Of a stretch of DNA of 64,000 nucleotides, positions 45,350 to 54,248 are shown piece after piece. Origin of the DNA: an uncultured Acetobacteraceae bacterium (GTDB lineage Bacteria; Pseudomonadota; Alphaproteobacteria; Acetobacterales; Acetobacteraceae). The position numbers and the translations under genes were made by a program. A model generated the notes under the pieces. That model worked only from the letters and a program-made list of their open reading frames with translations. It did no database searches and was not told where the DNA came from. The first letter of the stretch is position 1. Each line of letters opens with the position of its first letter. Where the stretch lies: NCBI GenBank assembly GCA_903918195.1, contig CAIXDS010000157.1, positions 25,039 through 89,038 of the forward strand. The letters run 5' to 3'.

Positions 45350-46948
45350 TCACGGGCGAAAAAGGCGCCGCATCCACCGCCGTATCCTGCCGGTCAACGG
45401 CGAGGCGGCCGGCGGCGGCGCTGGAACCTGCCGCGCCGGTCGAAGCGGGAGTTGGCGCGGCGTCACGGAAGGCGATACCTGCTTTGCGCCAGGAGCGGAC
45501 GGTTGGCCGCCGGACAACCAGGCCGGAACGCCCGTTCGCGGTTCGCCGGTTCTGATCCAGTGCCGACCCCAGGCAGCCGGACCGACGTCCCCGGGCGGTG
45601 GCGGAACGGGACCGGGCGACGGCGAAACCGCGCCGGGCCGGGTCATCCGGCCCAGCCTGAACTCCGCCTCATCCTTGCCGGACAGAAGGTCGATGTCGGA
45701 CATCTCCTTCACCACCAGATGGACCGTGCTGTGCCGGCCGCTCCGGTGAATCTGCAGAACGCCGATGGCGCTGATCCACGGGCGCAGGCCGATCTCGGCG
45801 GTAGCCGACCATCGCAGGAAGGCGTCGAGCGGCACCACGACCGCCGGCGTCGCCGCATATTTCTTGCCGAAGCGCAGGAAGACACAGCCTTTCTCGGGTA
45901 TTTTTTTGATCTGGATGACCTGGCCAACCAGTTCGACCGGCCGTCCGACGGCGAGGATGGCAGCCGCGAAGCTCATGCCGTCCACCACATCGAAGGGCGA
46001 GGTGTACAGCTCCGGGCCCGGTCCCACCGGATCGCGGCGGAACGGCGCAACGGCGACGCTGCCACCGGCCATCGCGCGGAACGCGGGCAGCGGCGGAATC
46101 GCATCAGCCGGGAGGCCGCAAACTTCGCTGAAAGCAGCGACCCGTGCGGCCAGCCGCGGGATGCGCGCCATCGCATTGAGCACCGGCGAATGCGCCGGAT
46201 CGAGAAAATCACCCTGCGAAAGGATCAGGTTCTCGCCGCGATGAAACTTGTCGAACAGCCCGGGCGCCTGTTGCAAGGCTTCGAGGCTCAGGTCGAGCAC
46301 CGCCAGCGGGAAGCGGTCCATGCGCGGGCCAAAATCGCCCGCCGGACGCGACGGCAGCTGGAAATGCGGATGCCCGGCATCGGCGGCGCGCAGGTGGCGC
46401 AGCGCCGGCACGTACATTCCATCATAATCCACCAGTTTGAGGGCACCATCCGGGGTAACCATGAAATTGCGGTGCTGGATGTCGCCATGCGCATAACCGC
46501 TGCCCTCGCCTTCTTCGGCGAAGGCGCCGAGCTGCTCGCGCAACTGCGCCAGCGCGCGCGGTTCGCCGCGCCGGCGCGCGACATATCCCAGCAGCGTCTC
46601 GCCCTCGACCCACTGCATCCGCACGATCGGCAGCCGGGCATTCTCCACCCGAATGCCCCGTCCGACATAGGCAAACTCAACGAAGAAGCGCGATCGCAGC
46701 CGGGCCAGGAAGGCTGAGATCGCGTTGTATCGTTCCAGCAGTTCCGGGATTTCGCGGTGGAAGCAGCGCACCGCAATGTCCCCACCCGCGCCGATGAAGC
46801 GGTAGGTGAAAGCGAACCCCCCCGACAGCACCTCGGGCAGGCCCAGGGCGTCGGTCTGCACACGCCGGCCCTTCACGTCGGGGTCAAGAAAATACACGGC
46901 GGGATTCTGCACCGCCTCGTTGTAGCGGTCGGCCGACGGGAACTTCAC
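45350..46948 (-). CDS. TerY-P triad protein-kinase-fold protein
   Basis: 532 residues from GTG (VKFPSADRYNEAVQNPAVYF), whose start overlaps the phosphatase stop (GTGA). Kinase-fold domain: catalytic loop HGDIQHRN (154-161) and DYD in place of DFG (174-176). The N-lobe includes IAVRCFHREIPELLERY. The C-terminal half has an OB-like/unknown region (LVGQVIQIKKIPEKGCVFLR) and a Pro-rich tail. With the vWA and PP2C genes it forms the TerY-P signalling triad. Substrates unknown. Confidence 0.8.
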   Translation of the reverse strand: MKFPSADRYNEAVQNPAVYFLDPDVKGRRVQTDALGLPEVLSGGFAFTYRFIGAGGDIAVRCFHREIPELLERYNAISAFLARLRSRFFVEFAYVGRGIRVENARLPIVRMQWVEGETLLGYVARRRGEPRALAQLREQLGAFAEEGEGSGYAHGDIQHRNFMVTPDGALKLVDYDGMYVPALRHLRAADAGHPHFQLPSRPAGDFGPRMDRFPLAVLDLSLEALQQAPGLFDKFHRGENLILSQGDFLDPAHSPVLNAMARIPRLAARVAAFSEVCGLPADAIPPLPAFRAMAGGSVAVAPFRRDPVGPGPELYTSPFDVVDGMSFAAAILAVGRPVELVGQVIQIKKIPEKGCVFLRFGKKYAATPAVVVPLDAFLRWSATAEIGLRPWISAIGVLQIHRSGRHSTVHLVVKEMSDIDLLSGKDEAEFRLGRMTRPGAVSPSPGPVPPPPGDVGPAAWGRHWIRTGEPRTGVPAWLSGGQPSAPGAKQVSPSVTPRQLPLRPARQVPAPPPAASPLTGRIRRWMRRLFRP

Positions 46949-47679
46949 AGCTCGATCATCAGCAAGGCGCAGTCGTCGGACCGGACAACGCCGGACGCGA
47001 TGCGCTCGCTGGCCCATATCCGGAAGGCCTCGCCATCCGGCTGGCCGGCCAGCTCGTCAAGCCGCCCCCGGCGCTCGTCAGGATCGGCGGCGCTGGCCAC
47101 CCATTCCGCCAGCGCGTCCGTCATGGCCAGCAGGCGGGTGCCTTCCCAGCCGGTATCGGGGACGCGGATGGTCGATGCCGCGGCGACAAAAGCGGCCTCG
47201 GTATCGTCGAAGGCACCGCGCCCGGCGCGGCTGCACAGCAGCACCGGATCGCGACGGAAGGCGTCGCCGGCCATGTCCGGAACCATGCCGACCTGCCCAT
47301 CCGGCGCGATAACGAACAGCGTGGTGTCGCCGATCGCGTGCACAACGATGTGCGGGTCGGTGATCGCCAGGCCCAGGAACGTCGCGAAATTGCCGCGATC
47401 AACGGCGTGCGCGGCGGCCCAATCCTCCGCCGGCGGGGGCGACGCCGCGGCAAAGCGGTCCCGCGCCGCCTGCAGCCATTCCGGGCGCACCGCCGCATCC
47501 ACCAGGAACTGGCGGCACAGGGCGCGCGCCCAGCCCCGGCTATCGTAGGAAATCGAAGCCCCGTCGCTGACCGCATAGCGACCCTTCGCACGACACCCCA
47601 GGATGAAATCCTCGCAAATCCGGCCGGTCTCCTTGGCCCGGGTGAACGCCCGCTGCGCCCGAACGCGGACCACAGCCAA
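46945..47679 (-). CDS. TerY-P triad PP2C-type protein phosphatase
   Basis: 244 residues; TTG at 47679 gives MAVVRVRAQRAF, while a GTG 6 nt in (VVRVRAQ) may be the true start. PP2C motifs: ICEDFILG, YAVSDGAS, VHAIGDTTLFV, LLAMTDALAEW and RSDDCALLMIEL, the metal-binding Asp set. Would dephosphorylate targets of the adjacent kinase. 6 nt behind the vWA gene and overlapping the kinase gene. Confidence 0.82.
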   Translation of the reverse strand: MAVVRVRAQRAFTRAKETGRICEDFILGCRAKGRYAVSDGASISYDSRGWARALCRQFLVDAAVRPEWLQAARDRFAAASPPPAEDWAAAHAVDRGNFATFLGLAITDPHIVVHAIGDTTLFVIAPDGQVGMVPDMAGDAFRRDPVLLCSRAGRGAFDDTEAAFVAAASTIRVPDTGWEGTRLLAMTDALAEWVASAADPDERRGRLDELAGQPDGEAFRIWASERIASGVVRSDDCALLMIEL

Positions 47680-47685
47680 TCTCTT

Positions 47686-48537
47686 TCAGCGATCTCCCGC
47701 CACCAGCCGCGGACGGGTGCCGATGTCGAAGAAGGTGACCACGTCGTCGAGACGCCCATTGTAGATATAGCCGCGGCTGTCCGGCTGAACCGTCACCCCG
47801 GCATCGGCGGCCCGGCGCTGCATCTCGGGCGGCAGCAGACTGCTGGTGCGAAACAGCAGGCGCGCATACGCATCGGGCATCAGCCGCTCGCTGGCGGGAA
47901 ACCGCACCGGCTGGCCGCCGGCGCCGGAGACGTGCAGGTTCAGCAGCAGGCTGGCGCCATCTTTGGTCCCCTGGCCGGTCACATGGCCGGCCGCCGCCTC
48001 CACATCCGCTTCGGTCCCGTCGGAGGCCTCGCCGTCGGTCACGTGCAGCACCGTGGGCGGGAAGGAGTTCGGGTGCTCGCGGCACCAATCCGCCAGCAGG
48101 TCGCCGGCCATGCGCAGCGCCGCGCACATCGGCGTGGCCCCCGACGCCTGCGGTTCGAACCAGATGGGGAACTTGACCTCGGTCTCAACCAGGCCGCCCG
48201 CCCCGTCGGAAACCCGCTTCCGGCGGGTTTCGACCCGGACCGGATGGCTGGCCAGGGCGCCAATCTCGCAGATGTGGCTGCCGGCCAGCGAACCGCCGAA
48301 ACCCGGTCCCACCCGGCTGCCCGAATAGGCAATCACGCCCACGTCGAAATAACTGAGAATGCCCTCGGATTTCCGGCAGCGGATCACCAGTTCCATCAGG
48401 CTGCGGTTGAGCACATCGGCCAGGAAATTGGCTTTCCGGACCCCGGCCTCCAGCTCATCGGCCATCGACCCCGACTGGTCGATGACGAAGACCAGGCAGG
48501 TCGGGTTACTGCGGTTGATTTCCGCGGTGTAGGTCAA
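47686..48537 (-). CDS. TerY-like von Willebrand factor A domain protein
   Basis: 283 residues. TTG start chosen (MTYTAEINRSNPTCLVFVID) because GGAGG is 8 nt upstream and homologues start close to the MIDAS motif. MIDAS DQSGS: Asp20, Ser22, Ser24; later SGATPMCAAL (Thr) and LHVTDGEASDG (Asp). Founder of the three-gene unit, which runs leftward to 45350. TerY proteins are linked to tellurite/chemical-stress systems; no terD/terC genes are nearby. Confidence 0.82.
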   Translation of the reverse strand: MTYTAEINRSNPTCLVFVIDQSGSMADELEAGVRKANFLADVLNRSLMELVIRCRKSEGILSYFDVGVIAYSGSRVGPGFGGSLAGSHICEIGALASHPVRVETRRKRVSDGAGGLVETEVKFPIWFEPQASGATPMCAALRMAGDLLADWCREHPNSFPPTVLHVTDGEASDGTEADVEAAAGHVTGQGTKDGASLLLNLHVSGAGGQPVRFPASERLMPDAYARLLFRTSSLLPPEMQRRAADAGVTVQPDSRGYIYNGRLDDVVTFFDIGTRPRLVAGDR

Positions 48538-48809
48538 GGCAAGTACCTCCGCAATTGAGTGTGGTCCCTGCTCGACCACGGCGGCGCCACTGTCGGGCGC
48601 GGACCGCAAGCGGCTGCAACGGGGGCTTGTCGGCGGCGGCAGTTTGACCCGGCAGCGGCAGCCGTTCAAGGCCACCAGCATGAATGCGCACTTTCCCCGG
48701 CCCACGCTTTCCCCGGCCATAGGCGCCACCCGCAAGATTTCGCGCGGGGCGCAAAAGCCGTAAACGAATATGCTACCCTCCGGCTGACCGTGCGTTCGGG
48801 ACAACCGCC

Positions 48810-49844
48810 ATGACATCGATGGTCCTGCGCCATGTCGGTGAGGCCCTCCAGCCGGAGGACCGTCGCCTCCCCATTCCCGGCCCCGGCCAGCTCCGCGTGC
48901 GGGTTGCCGCCTGCGCCGTCTGCCGCACCGATTTGCACGTGGTGGACGGCGAATTGCCCGCCACAAGCCTGCCGATCGTTCCGGGCCATGAGATCATCGG
49001 CCGGGTGGATGCGCTCGGCCCCGGCGCCGGCCGTTTCGCCGTGGGCGACCGCGTCGGCATCCCCTGGCTGGGCTGGACCTGCGGCACCTGTCCGTTTTGT
49101 CGCAGCGGGCGGGAGAACCTGTGCCCGAACGCCCGCTTCACCGGCTGCCAGATCGACGGCGGCTATGCCGATTATGCCGTCGCCGACGAGCGCTTCTGCT
49201 TCGCCATCCCCGACGGCTTCTCCGACCTTCAGGCCGCCCCGCTGATGTGTGCCGGCCTGATCGGCTACCGCACCCTGCGCATGGCCGGCGATTCGCGCCG
49301 CCTCGGCCTCTACGGCTTTGGCGCCGCCGCCCACATCGCCGTCCAGGTGGCACGCTGGGAGGGGCGCGAGGTGTTTGCCTTCACCCGCCCCGGCGACACC
49401 GCCGCGCAGGATTTCGCCCGCCGCCTCGGCGCCGTCTGGGCCGGCGGATCGGATGAGGCGCCGCCCGAGCCGCTCGACGCCGCGTTGATCTTCGCGCCTG
49501 TCGGTGCCCTGGTGCCCGCGGCCCTGCGCGCCGTCGCGCCCGGCGGCACGGTGGTGTGCGGCGGCATCCATATGAGCGACATTCCCGCCTTCCCGTATTC
49601 GCTGCTGTGGATGGAGCGCAGCGTCCGCTCGGTGGCCAATCTCACCCGCCGCGATGGCGCGGAGTTCCTCGCCCTTGCCGCGCGCATTCCGGTCGTCACC
49701 GAGACCACCGCTTTTCCCCTGTCGCAGGCCAACGAGGCCCTGCACCGGCTGCGAACCGGCGCGCTCACCGGGGCGGCGGTACTCGTGCCCCAAACAACCC
49801 AGAGCCGTGCCGATCGCCGAAAAACACAACCTGACGAATCATAA
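48810..49844 (+). CDS. Zinc-dependent alcohol dehydrogenase (MDR family)
   Basis: 344 residues (MTSMVLRHVGEALQPEDRRL). Catalytic zinc Cys38, His60-Glu61 (VPGHEIIG). Structural zinc Cys91, Cys94, Cys97 and Cys105 (CGTCPFC...LC). Rossmann region GLYGFGAAAHIAVQ. Close to the class of zinc-binding alcohol dehydrogenases with the GYADYAVADERF motif. Divergent from the vWA gene across 272 bp with no gene. Substrate unknown. Confidence 0.92.
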   Translation: MTSMVLRHVGEALQPEDRRLPIPGPGQLRVRVAACAVCRTDLHVVDGELPATSLPIVPGHEIIGRVDALGPGAGRFAVGDRVGIPWLGWTCGTCPFCRSGRENLCPNARFTGCQIDGGYADYAVADERFCFAIPDGFSDLQAAPLMCAGLIGYRTLRMAGDSRRLGLYGFGAAAHIAVQVARWEGREVFAFTRPGDTAAQDFARRLGAVWAGGSDEAPPEPLDAALIFAPVGALVPAALRAVAPGGTVVCGGIHMSDIPAFPYSLLWMERSVRSVANLTRRDGAEFLALAARIPVVTETTAFPLSQANEALHRLRTGALTGAAVLVPQTTQSRADRRKTQPDES

Positions 49845-49902
49845 CGGTTGCAGAAATCCGGAATGTAAGAGAGAAGGCTGGCGAAACCGTGAGTGCCAAC
49901 GT

Positions 49903-50073
49903 ATGTCCGCCGTTCGTTCCTCTGCAACCGCTTCTGGCGATCGCCTGCGCTCGGAAGCTGCCCGCCTGCGAGGCCTGTTGGAGGGCGTCAACGATCCATG
50001 GGTGTTCCGAATGCTACAGGAACTCGCTGAGGAATACGAGAAGATCGGCAAGGAAGCTGACCTGGCGCACTGA
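49903..50073 (+). CDS. Small conserved-type helical protein
   Basis: 56 residues (MSAVRSSATASGDRLRSEAA) with RLRGLLEGVNDPWVFRMLQE and LAEEYEKIGKEADL, the pattern of short alphaproteobacterial proteins of unknown function. No strong ribosome-binding site. Lies between the dehydrogenase and the convergent CorC-type gene. Confidence 0.55.
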   Translation: MSAVRSSATASGDRLRSEAARLRGLLEGVNDPWVFRMLQELAEEYEKIGKEADLAH

Positions 50074-50135
50074 TCGAAGCGGCGGCGACTGAATAACCGA
50101 AGAAATTCAAATATTTCTCAACACCAGGTGGCGGA

Positions 50136-51434
50136 TTACTCCTCCGCCAGTTTCTCTCGGCTCGCCCGCACCCGGGCCACCCGCCGGCCCTCCATCTCCA
50201 TCACCTCGAACAGCCACCCGCCAAACACGATCCGGTCGCCCTGCCGCGGCACCCGCCGCAACAGGGCCAGCAGCAGCCCGGCGATCGTGTGATAGCTGCC
50301 CTCGGCCGGCAGGTCGGGCAGCCCGAGCCGCACCTTCGCCTCGTCCACCGGCATCATGCCGTCGAGGAACGAAGCGCCATCGTCCGGCTCGATCCCCTCG
50401 CCTGGCACCGGACCGGTATCGGCCGGATCGCCGATGATCGCCTCCAGCACATCCGCCGCGGTCACCACGCCCTCGAAGCTGCCATATTCGTCCAGCACCA
50501 GGGCCAGCCCCATCGGGTCCGCTTTCAGCCGCTCCAGCGCGTCCAGCGCGGTGACCGTGTCCGGCATGTACACCGGCTGGCGCAGCGCCGGGCCGATCGA
50601 CAGTTCCTTGCCGTCCAGGATGGCGTCGAGGATGTCCTTGGCCTGCACCACCCCCACCACATTGTCCACGCTGCCGTCGCACACCACGAAGCGGCTGTGC
50701 GGCGCCGATTTCAGCGTCGCCGCGATCTCGCGCGGCGGGTCGGTGCGGTCGATCCAGGCGATCCCGGTGCGCGGCGTCATGATGGCGCGCACCGGCTTGT
50801 CGGCCAGCCGCAGCACACGCTCGATCATGTCGCGCTCGCCGGTCTCCAGCACGCCGGTCTGCTCGCCCTCGGCCAGCAGCGCCTTCAGTTCCTCCTCGGT
50901 GACGGTCTTCGGCTGGGCGCGATAGGCGCCGAACAGCATCAGCACCGCGCCGGAGGACTTGCCGAGCACCCAGACAACCGGCTGTGCCGCGCGCGCCACC
51001 GCCGCCAGCGGGCCGGCGACACGGGCCGCGGTGCGTTCCGGTGCACGCAGCGCCAGCTGTTTGGGTACCAGTTCGCCCAGCACGAGGGTGAAATAGGTGA
51101 TCCCTACCGCCACCAGCGTCAGCGACAGGCTGGAGGCGAAGGGACCGATCCAGGGCAAATCCTCCAGCACCGGCGTCAGCAGCGCCGCGACGTGGGCGCC
51201 GCCATACACGCCCGACAGCACCGCCACCACGGTGATGCCGACCTGCACGGTGGGCAGGAACAGCTGCGGGTCCTCCGCCAGGCGGCGGGCCAGGTCCGCG
51301 CCGGCCACGCCCTTGCGCGCCAGCACGGCCAGGCGGGCGCGGTTGGCCGAGACCAGCGCCAGTTCGCTCAGCGCGAACAGGGCATTGAGGGCGATCAGCA
51401 ACAGGATGAGGGCGATGTCGAGTACGGCTTCCAT
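50136..51434 (-). CDS. CNNM/CorC-type membrane protein (hemolysin family)
   Basis: 432 residues from MEAVLDIALILLLIALNALF. N-terminal DUF21/CNNM membrane domain (about 1-190; FALSELALVSANRARL, LVLGELVPKQLAL). A CBS pair follows (IMTPRTGIAWIDR..., VVQAKDILDAI, LVLDEYGSFEGVVTAADVLE). The C-terminal CorC_HlyC domain is GIEPDDGASFLDGMMPVDEA. Family proposed to export Mg2+/Co2+ or sense ions. Confidence 0.92.
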   Translation of the reverse strand: MEAVLDIALILLLIALNALFALSELALVSANRARLAVLARKGVAGADLARRLAEDPQLFLPTVQVGITVVAVLSGVYGGAHVAALLTPVLEDLPWIGPFASSLSLTLVAVGITYFTLVLGELVPKQLALRAPERTAARVAGPLAAVARAAQPVVWVLGKSSGAVLMLFGAYRAQPKTVTEEELKALLAEGEQTGVLETGERDMIERVLRLADKPVRAIMTPRTGIAWIDRTDPPREIAATLKSAPHSRFVVCDGSVDNVVGVVQAKDILDAILDGKELSIGPALRQPVYMPDTVTALDALERLKADPMGLALVLDEYGSFEGVVTAADVLEAIIGDPADTGPVPGEGIEPDDGASFLDGMMPVDEAKVRLGLPDLPAEGSYHTIAGLLLALLRRVPRQGDRIVFGGWLFEVMEMEGRRVARVRASREKLAEE

Positions 51435-51633
51435 GGTCCTGTTTGCGTTCGAGGGCGGGCGCGATGGCAGCATACAGGTCCGCCGGTCCGCCGGCATCCT
51501 ATCGCCCGGCGGCGTGCGGAAATGAGGGACCCGGACCGACGCTGTCGCGCATTGCAAATCGGTGATTTTTCTCTCGCGTGGTGATCCGTTTAATGGTTTA
51601 TTAACCATCGTCGCCCCAGCGGAGATACGCCGC

Positions 51634-51969
51634 ATGACCCTCCCGACCACCGCCACCGTCATTCCCTTCCCCCGCCCGGCGCGCGCCCCCGCCGCCCAGG
51701 CAGACCAGGACCCGGCCCGCGAGGACCCGCAGGAACGGCTGCGGCGGGCGCTGACGGCGCTGAATGCGGCGCTGGCGGCCCAGCGCGAGGCGGTTGCGAA
51801 CTGGCGCGGCGCGCTCGGCACCCTGCGCGGCAGCGTGCAGGACCTCAACGGCTCGCTACAAACCTACAACACCAGGCTTGGCGCGCTCGGCGAGCGCGTC
51901 GGCGCGCTGAACACCGAGGCCAAGCGGCTGGAAGCCTGGGCCGACGGAGTGTTGCAGCCGCCGGCCTGA
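51634..51969 (+). CDS. Small coiled-coil protein
   Basis: 111 residues (MTLPTTATVIPFPRPARAPA), with GGAGA upstream. Pro/Ala-rich head then a heptad-like helix (GALGTLRGSVQDLNGSLQTY to LGALGERVGALNTEAKRLEA). Cytoplasmic, function unknown. Confidence 0.65.
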   Translation: MTLPTTATVIPFPRPARAPAAQADQDPAREDPQERLRRALTALNAALAAQREAVANWRGALGTLRGSVQDLNGSLQTYNTRLGALGERVGALNTEAKRLEAWADGVLQPPA

Positions 51970-52017
51970 TAAAAGCACGGCCGCCGCGGGACTTGCCCGC
52001 AGCGGCCGCTCAGGCGG

Positions 52018-52638
52018 TTAGAACCAGCTCTTGGGCGCGGGCGTGATGGACACCGCCAGCGTCTGGCTCACCACCGCGGTAACGGTGTCACCGACGTTGA
52101 GCTGCGGCAGCAGCGCGATCCGCCCCGGATCGGTGACCACGAGGGTGCGAACGGCGCCGCCGGAGGGATCGACCACGTCAATGCTGTGGTCGGGCAGATC
52201 GATGCCGACCACGGTCGCGCTGATACGCGTCAGCTTGAGGATGACACCGCCCGGCCCCTGGATCGGCCGCGCGATCAGTTCGGCCGATCCATCATCCGGA
52301 GCCGTCGAGCCGGGGCCCGCCACCCCGAACGCCACCGAGCGGTAGTACTTCGCATTGACGGCATCGCCGACCTTGAGCTGGTCGAGGCGCACATCCGGGC
52401 CGGCGATGATGGTAACGGACTGGCCCGAGGCGCCGGTCAGCGTGACGGCCCGGCTGTTCGGATCGAGCGCCGTGATCTTGGCGTGCAGGGTCAGCGCCTC
52501 GGGCAGCGGCACCGGGCTGACGATCGGGCTGGCCTGCGGGGTAATGCCGTCCTGCGCCATGGCGGAGTGGCCCAGCGGCAGCAGCAGGGCGGCGGCGAAC
52601 GCGGCGGCAATCGTCGTGGTCGGGAGCCTGTAGGCCAT
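52018..52638 (-). CDS. Periplasmic protein of unknown function
   Basis: 206 residues (MAYRLPTTTIAAAFAAALLL) with AGGAGGATC upstream. Sec signal to about AMA-QDG. The mature part is all-β with repeated small domains (LHAKITALDPNSRAVTLTGA; ISATVVGIDLPDHSIDVVDP) of about 60 residues, resembling copper-binding/DUF5666-like β-barrels but not assigned. Confidence 0.7.
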   Translation of the reverse strand: MAYRLPTTTIAAAFAAALLLPLGHSAMAQDGITPQASPIVSPVPLPEALTLHAKITALDPNSRAVTLTGASGQSVTIIAGPDVRLDQLKVGDAVNAKYYRSVAFGVAGPGSTAPDDGSAELIARPIQGPGGVILKLTRISATVVGIDLPDHSIDVVDPSGGAVRTLVVTDPGRIALLPQLNVGDTVTAVVSQTLAVSITPAPKSWF

Positions 52639-52904
52639 CGGGTGATCCTCCTGGTTCGAAAAAGGCATGCCGCAGCACGCGACACCCCAGAGCTACAGCG
52701 GCACGGATACAGCAGGGATTCCGCCCTGTGAATCCATTGTGTTATTGAAACCGCTTACCGAGCCAAGTTTGGTGACGCACTGCAAAAACGGCAAGGGGGT
52801 AACCGGCTGCCGCTCGCCTCCGCCGCGACTTGCCTGGCGTTTCATTCCGCATGACGCGGCACCCGGCGACCCGCTACACTTGTCCCCCCAACCCGGCCCG
52901 CACC

Positions 52905-53435
52905 ATGCCCGACCTCGTCACCTCCCGCCTGATCCTGCGCAGCTGGCGCGACGCCGACCGGGCGCCACTCGCCGCCATCACCGGCGATCCGCACACCATG
53001 CGGTTTTTCGCCATCACCCGGACGCCGGCGCAATCCGATGCCTGGATGGAGCGCGCCCAGGCCCATATTGACCGCCACGGCTTCGGCATCTGGGCCGCCG
53101 AGGTGCCGGGTACAGGACTGATCGGCTTCGTCGGCCTGTCCACCATCCCGCCCGACCTGCCGGTAGCCCCGGGCGTCGAACTGGTCTGGACCCTCGGCGC
53201 CGCCTGGTGGGGCCACGGCTATGCGCCCGAAGCCGCCCGCGCCGCGGCACTGGATGGATTCGCGCGGCTGGGGGTGGCGGAAATCCTGGCCTTTACCGCT
53301 GCCGTGAACGCGCCCTCGCGGCGGGTCATGGAGAAGATCGGCATGCGTTACGATCCTTTGGCGAGCTTTGACCATCCTCGGGTGCCGGCCGGGCATGTGC
53401 TGCGGCGGCATGTGGTTTACCGAATCAAAGAATAA
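52905..53435 (+). CDS. GNAT N-acetyltransferase (RimJ/RimL type)
   Basis: 176 residues from MPDLVTSRLILRSWRDADR. Canonical TSRLILR start, GLIGFVGL, and the acetyl-CoA region WWGHGYAPEAARAALD-like GHGYAPEAARAAAL, then NAPSRRVMEKIGM. Would acetylate an N-terminal or small-molecule amine; target unknown. 266 bp upstream without a gene. Confidence 0.92.
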   Translation: MPDLVTSRLILRSWRDADRAPLAAITGDPHTMRFFAITRTPAQSDAWMERAQAHIDRHGFGIWAAEVPGTGLIGFVGLSTIPPDLPVAPGVELVWTLGAAWWGHGYAPEAARAAALDGFARLGVAEILAFTAAVNAPSRRVMEKIGMRYDPLASFDHPRVPAGHVLRRHVVYRIKE

Positions 53436-53441
53436 GGAAGG

Positions 53442-53485
53442 CCAGGGCTCTGCCCTGGACCCGCAAGGGGGCGGTGGCCCCCTTG
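53442..53485. repeat. REP-like hairpin element (two stems)
   Basis: CCAGGGC-TCT-GCCCTGG (53442-53458) and CAAGGGGGC-GGTG-GCCCCCTTG (53464-53485), between the convergent GNAT and endonuclease genes. Same two-stem plan as 38664 and 44869. Confidence 0.75.
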
Positions 53486-53495
53486 ACCCCATTCC

Positions 53496-54248
53496 TCAGG
53501 AGGCTGGGACGATGCTGCCTTCCATCGCCTCATAAAAGTCCGGGTTCCTCTCCGCTACCAGGGTGACGAGCGTGTCGAATATCGCCGCCAACGGCACCGG
53601 CACATCCGGGCGGCCCACCTCGGTGGCACGCACCGCCACCTGGCCCGGCGCCGCGTCCAGCAACAACACATACATGCGCTCATACTGCTCGTCGCGGCCC
53701 GCCGGATCGTCGCGGCCGGTGAACAGCTTCATGCGCGCATGCGCGTTCAGGAACGTCGAGCGCCGCCTGGCACTGCCATCCCGGTTCTGCGTGCTGTCGG
53801 TCTCGGCCCCGGCATCGAGAAAGAAAAACCCGGCCAGCACCGCATACGGAAAACGCCGGTGCAACGTCACCGCCTCCATCAGCATGTCGCCGCGGCGATT
53901 GGTCAGGTTCTTCTGGAAATTGCCGGTGCGCGGGTCGCGGAAGTTGATCGACTTGATCGAAATGCCCAGCAGCAGGCCGGATTCCTCGGTCGCCCAGGTA
54001 ACGTCCACCTTCTTGGCGCCGATCCCGCCGGCCATGCGCCGCTCCGCGCCACTGCCATCCACGCCGCCGGCGCGCAGCGGTCGCGTGCCGCGCATCCCGC
54101 GCTCGCGCAGCTCCTGGGCGAACACCAGCGCCACTGCCTCCGACACGCGCTCGCTGTAGCGCTTCTTGGCGGCCTGGCTGGCATCGTCCGGCGGCTTGGC
54201 CCCGAGCCGCACCAGCGAGGCCGCCAACACCTCGTCAACCCCCAGCAT
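53496..54248 (-). CDS. Putative Type II restriction endonuclease
   Basis: 250 residues (MLGVDEVLAASLVRLGAKPP). Start overlaps the methyltransferase stop by one base. A PD-(D/E)XK-like core is suggested by Asp82 (KKVDVTWATEES) and S-I-K99 (LLGISIKSINFRDP), then NLTNRRGDMLMEAVTLHRR. No close named family recognised. Assigned mainly by pairing with an adenine methyltransferase. Confidence 0.65.
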   Translation of the reverse strand: MLGVDEVLAASLVRLGAKPPDDASQAAKKRYSERVSEAVALVFAQELRERGMRGTRPLRAGGVDGSGAERRMAGGIGAKKVDVTWATEESGLLLGISIKSINFRDPRTGNFQKNLTNRRGDMLMEAVTLHRRFPYAVLAGFFFLDAGAETDSTQNRDGSARRRSTFLNAHARMKLFTGRDDPAGRDEQYERMYVLLLDAAPGQVAVRATEVGRPDVPVPLAAIFDTLVTLVAERNPDFYEAMEGSIVPAS

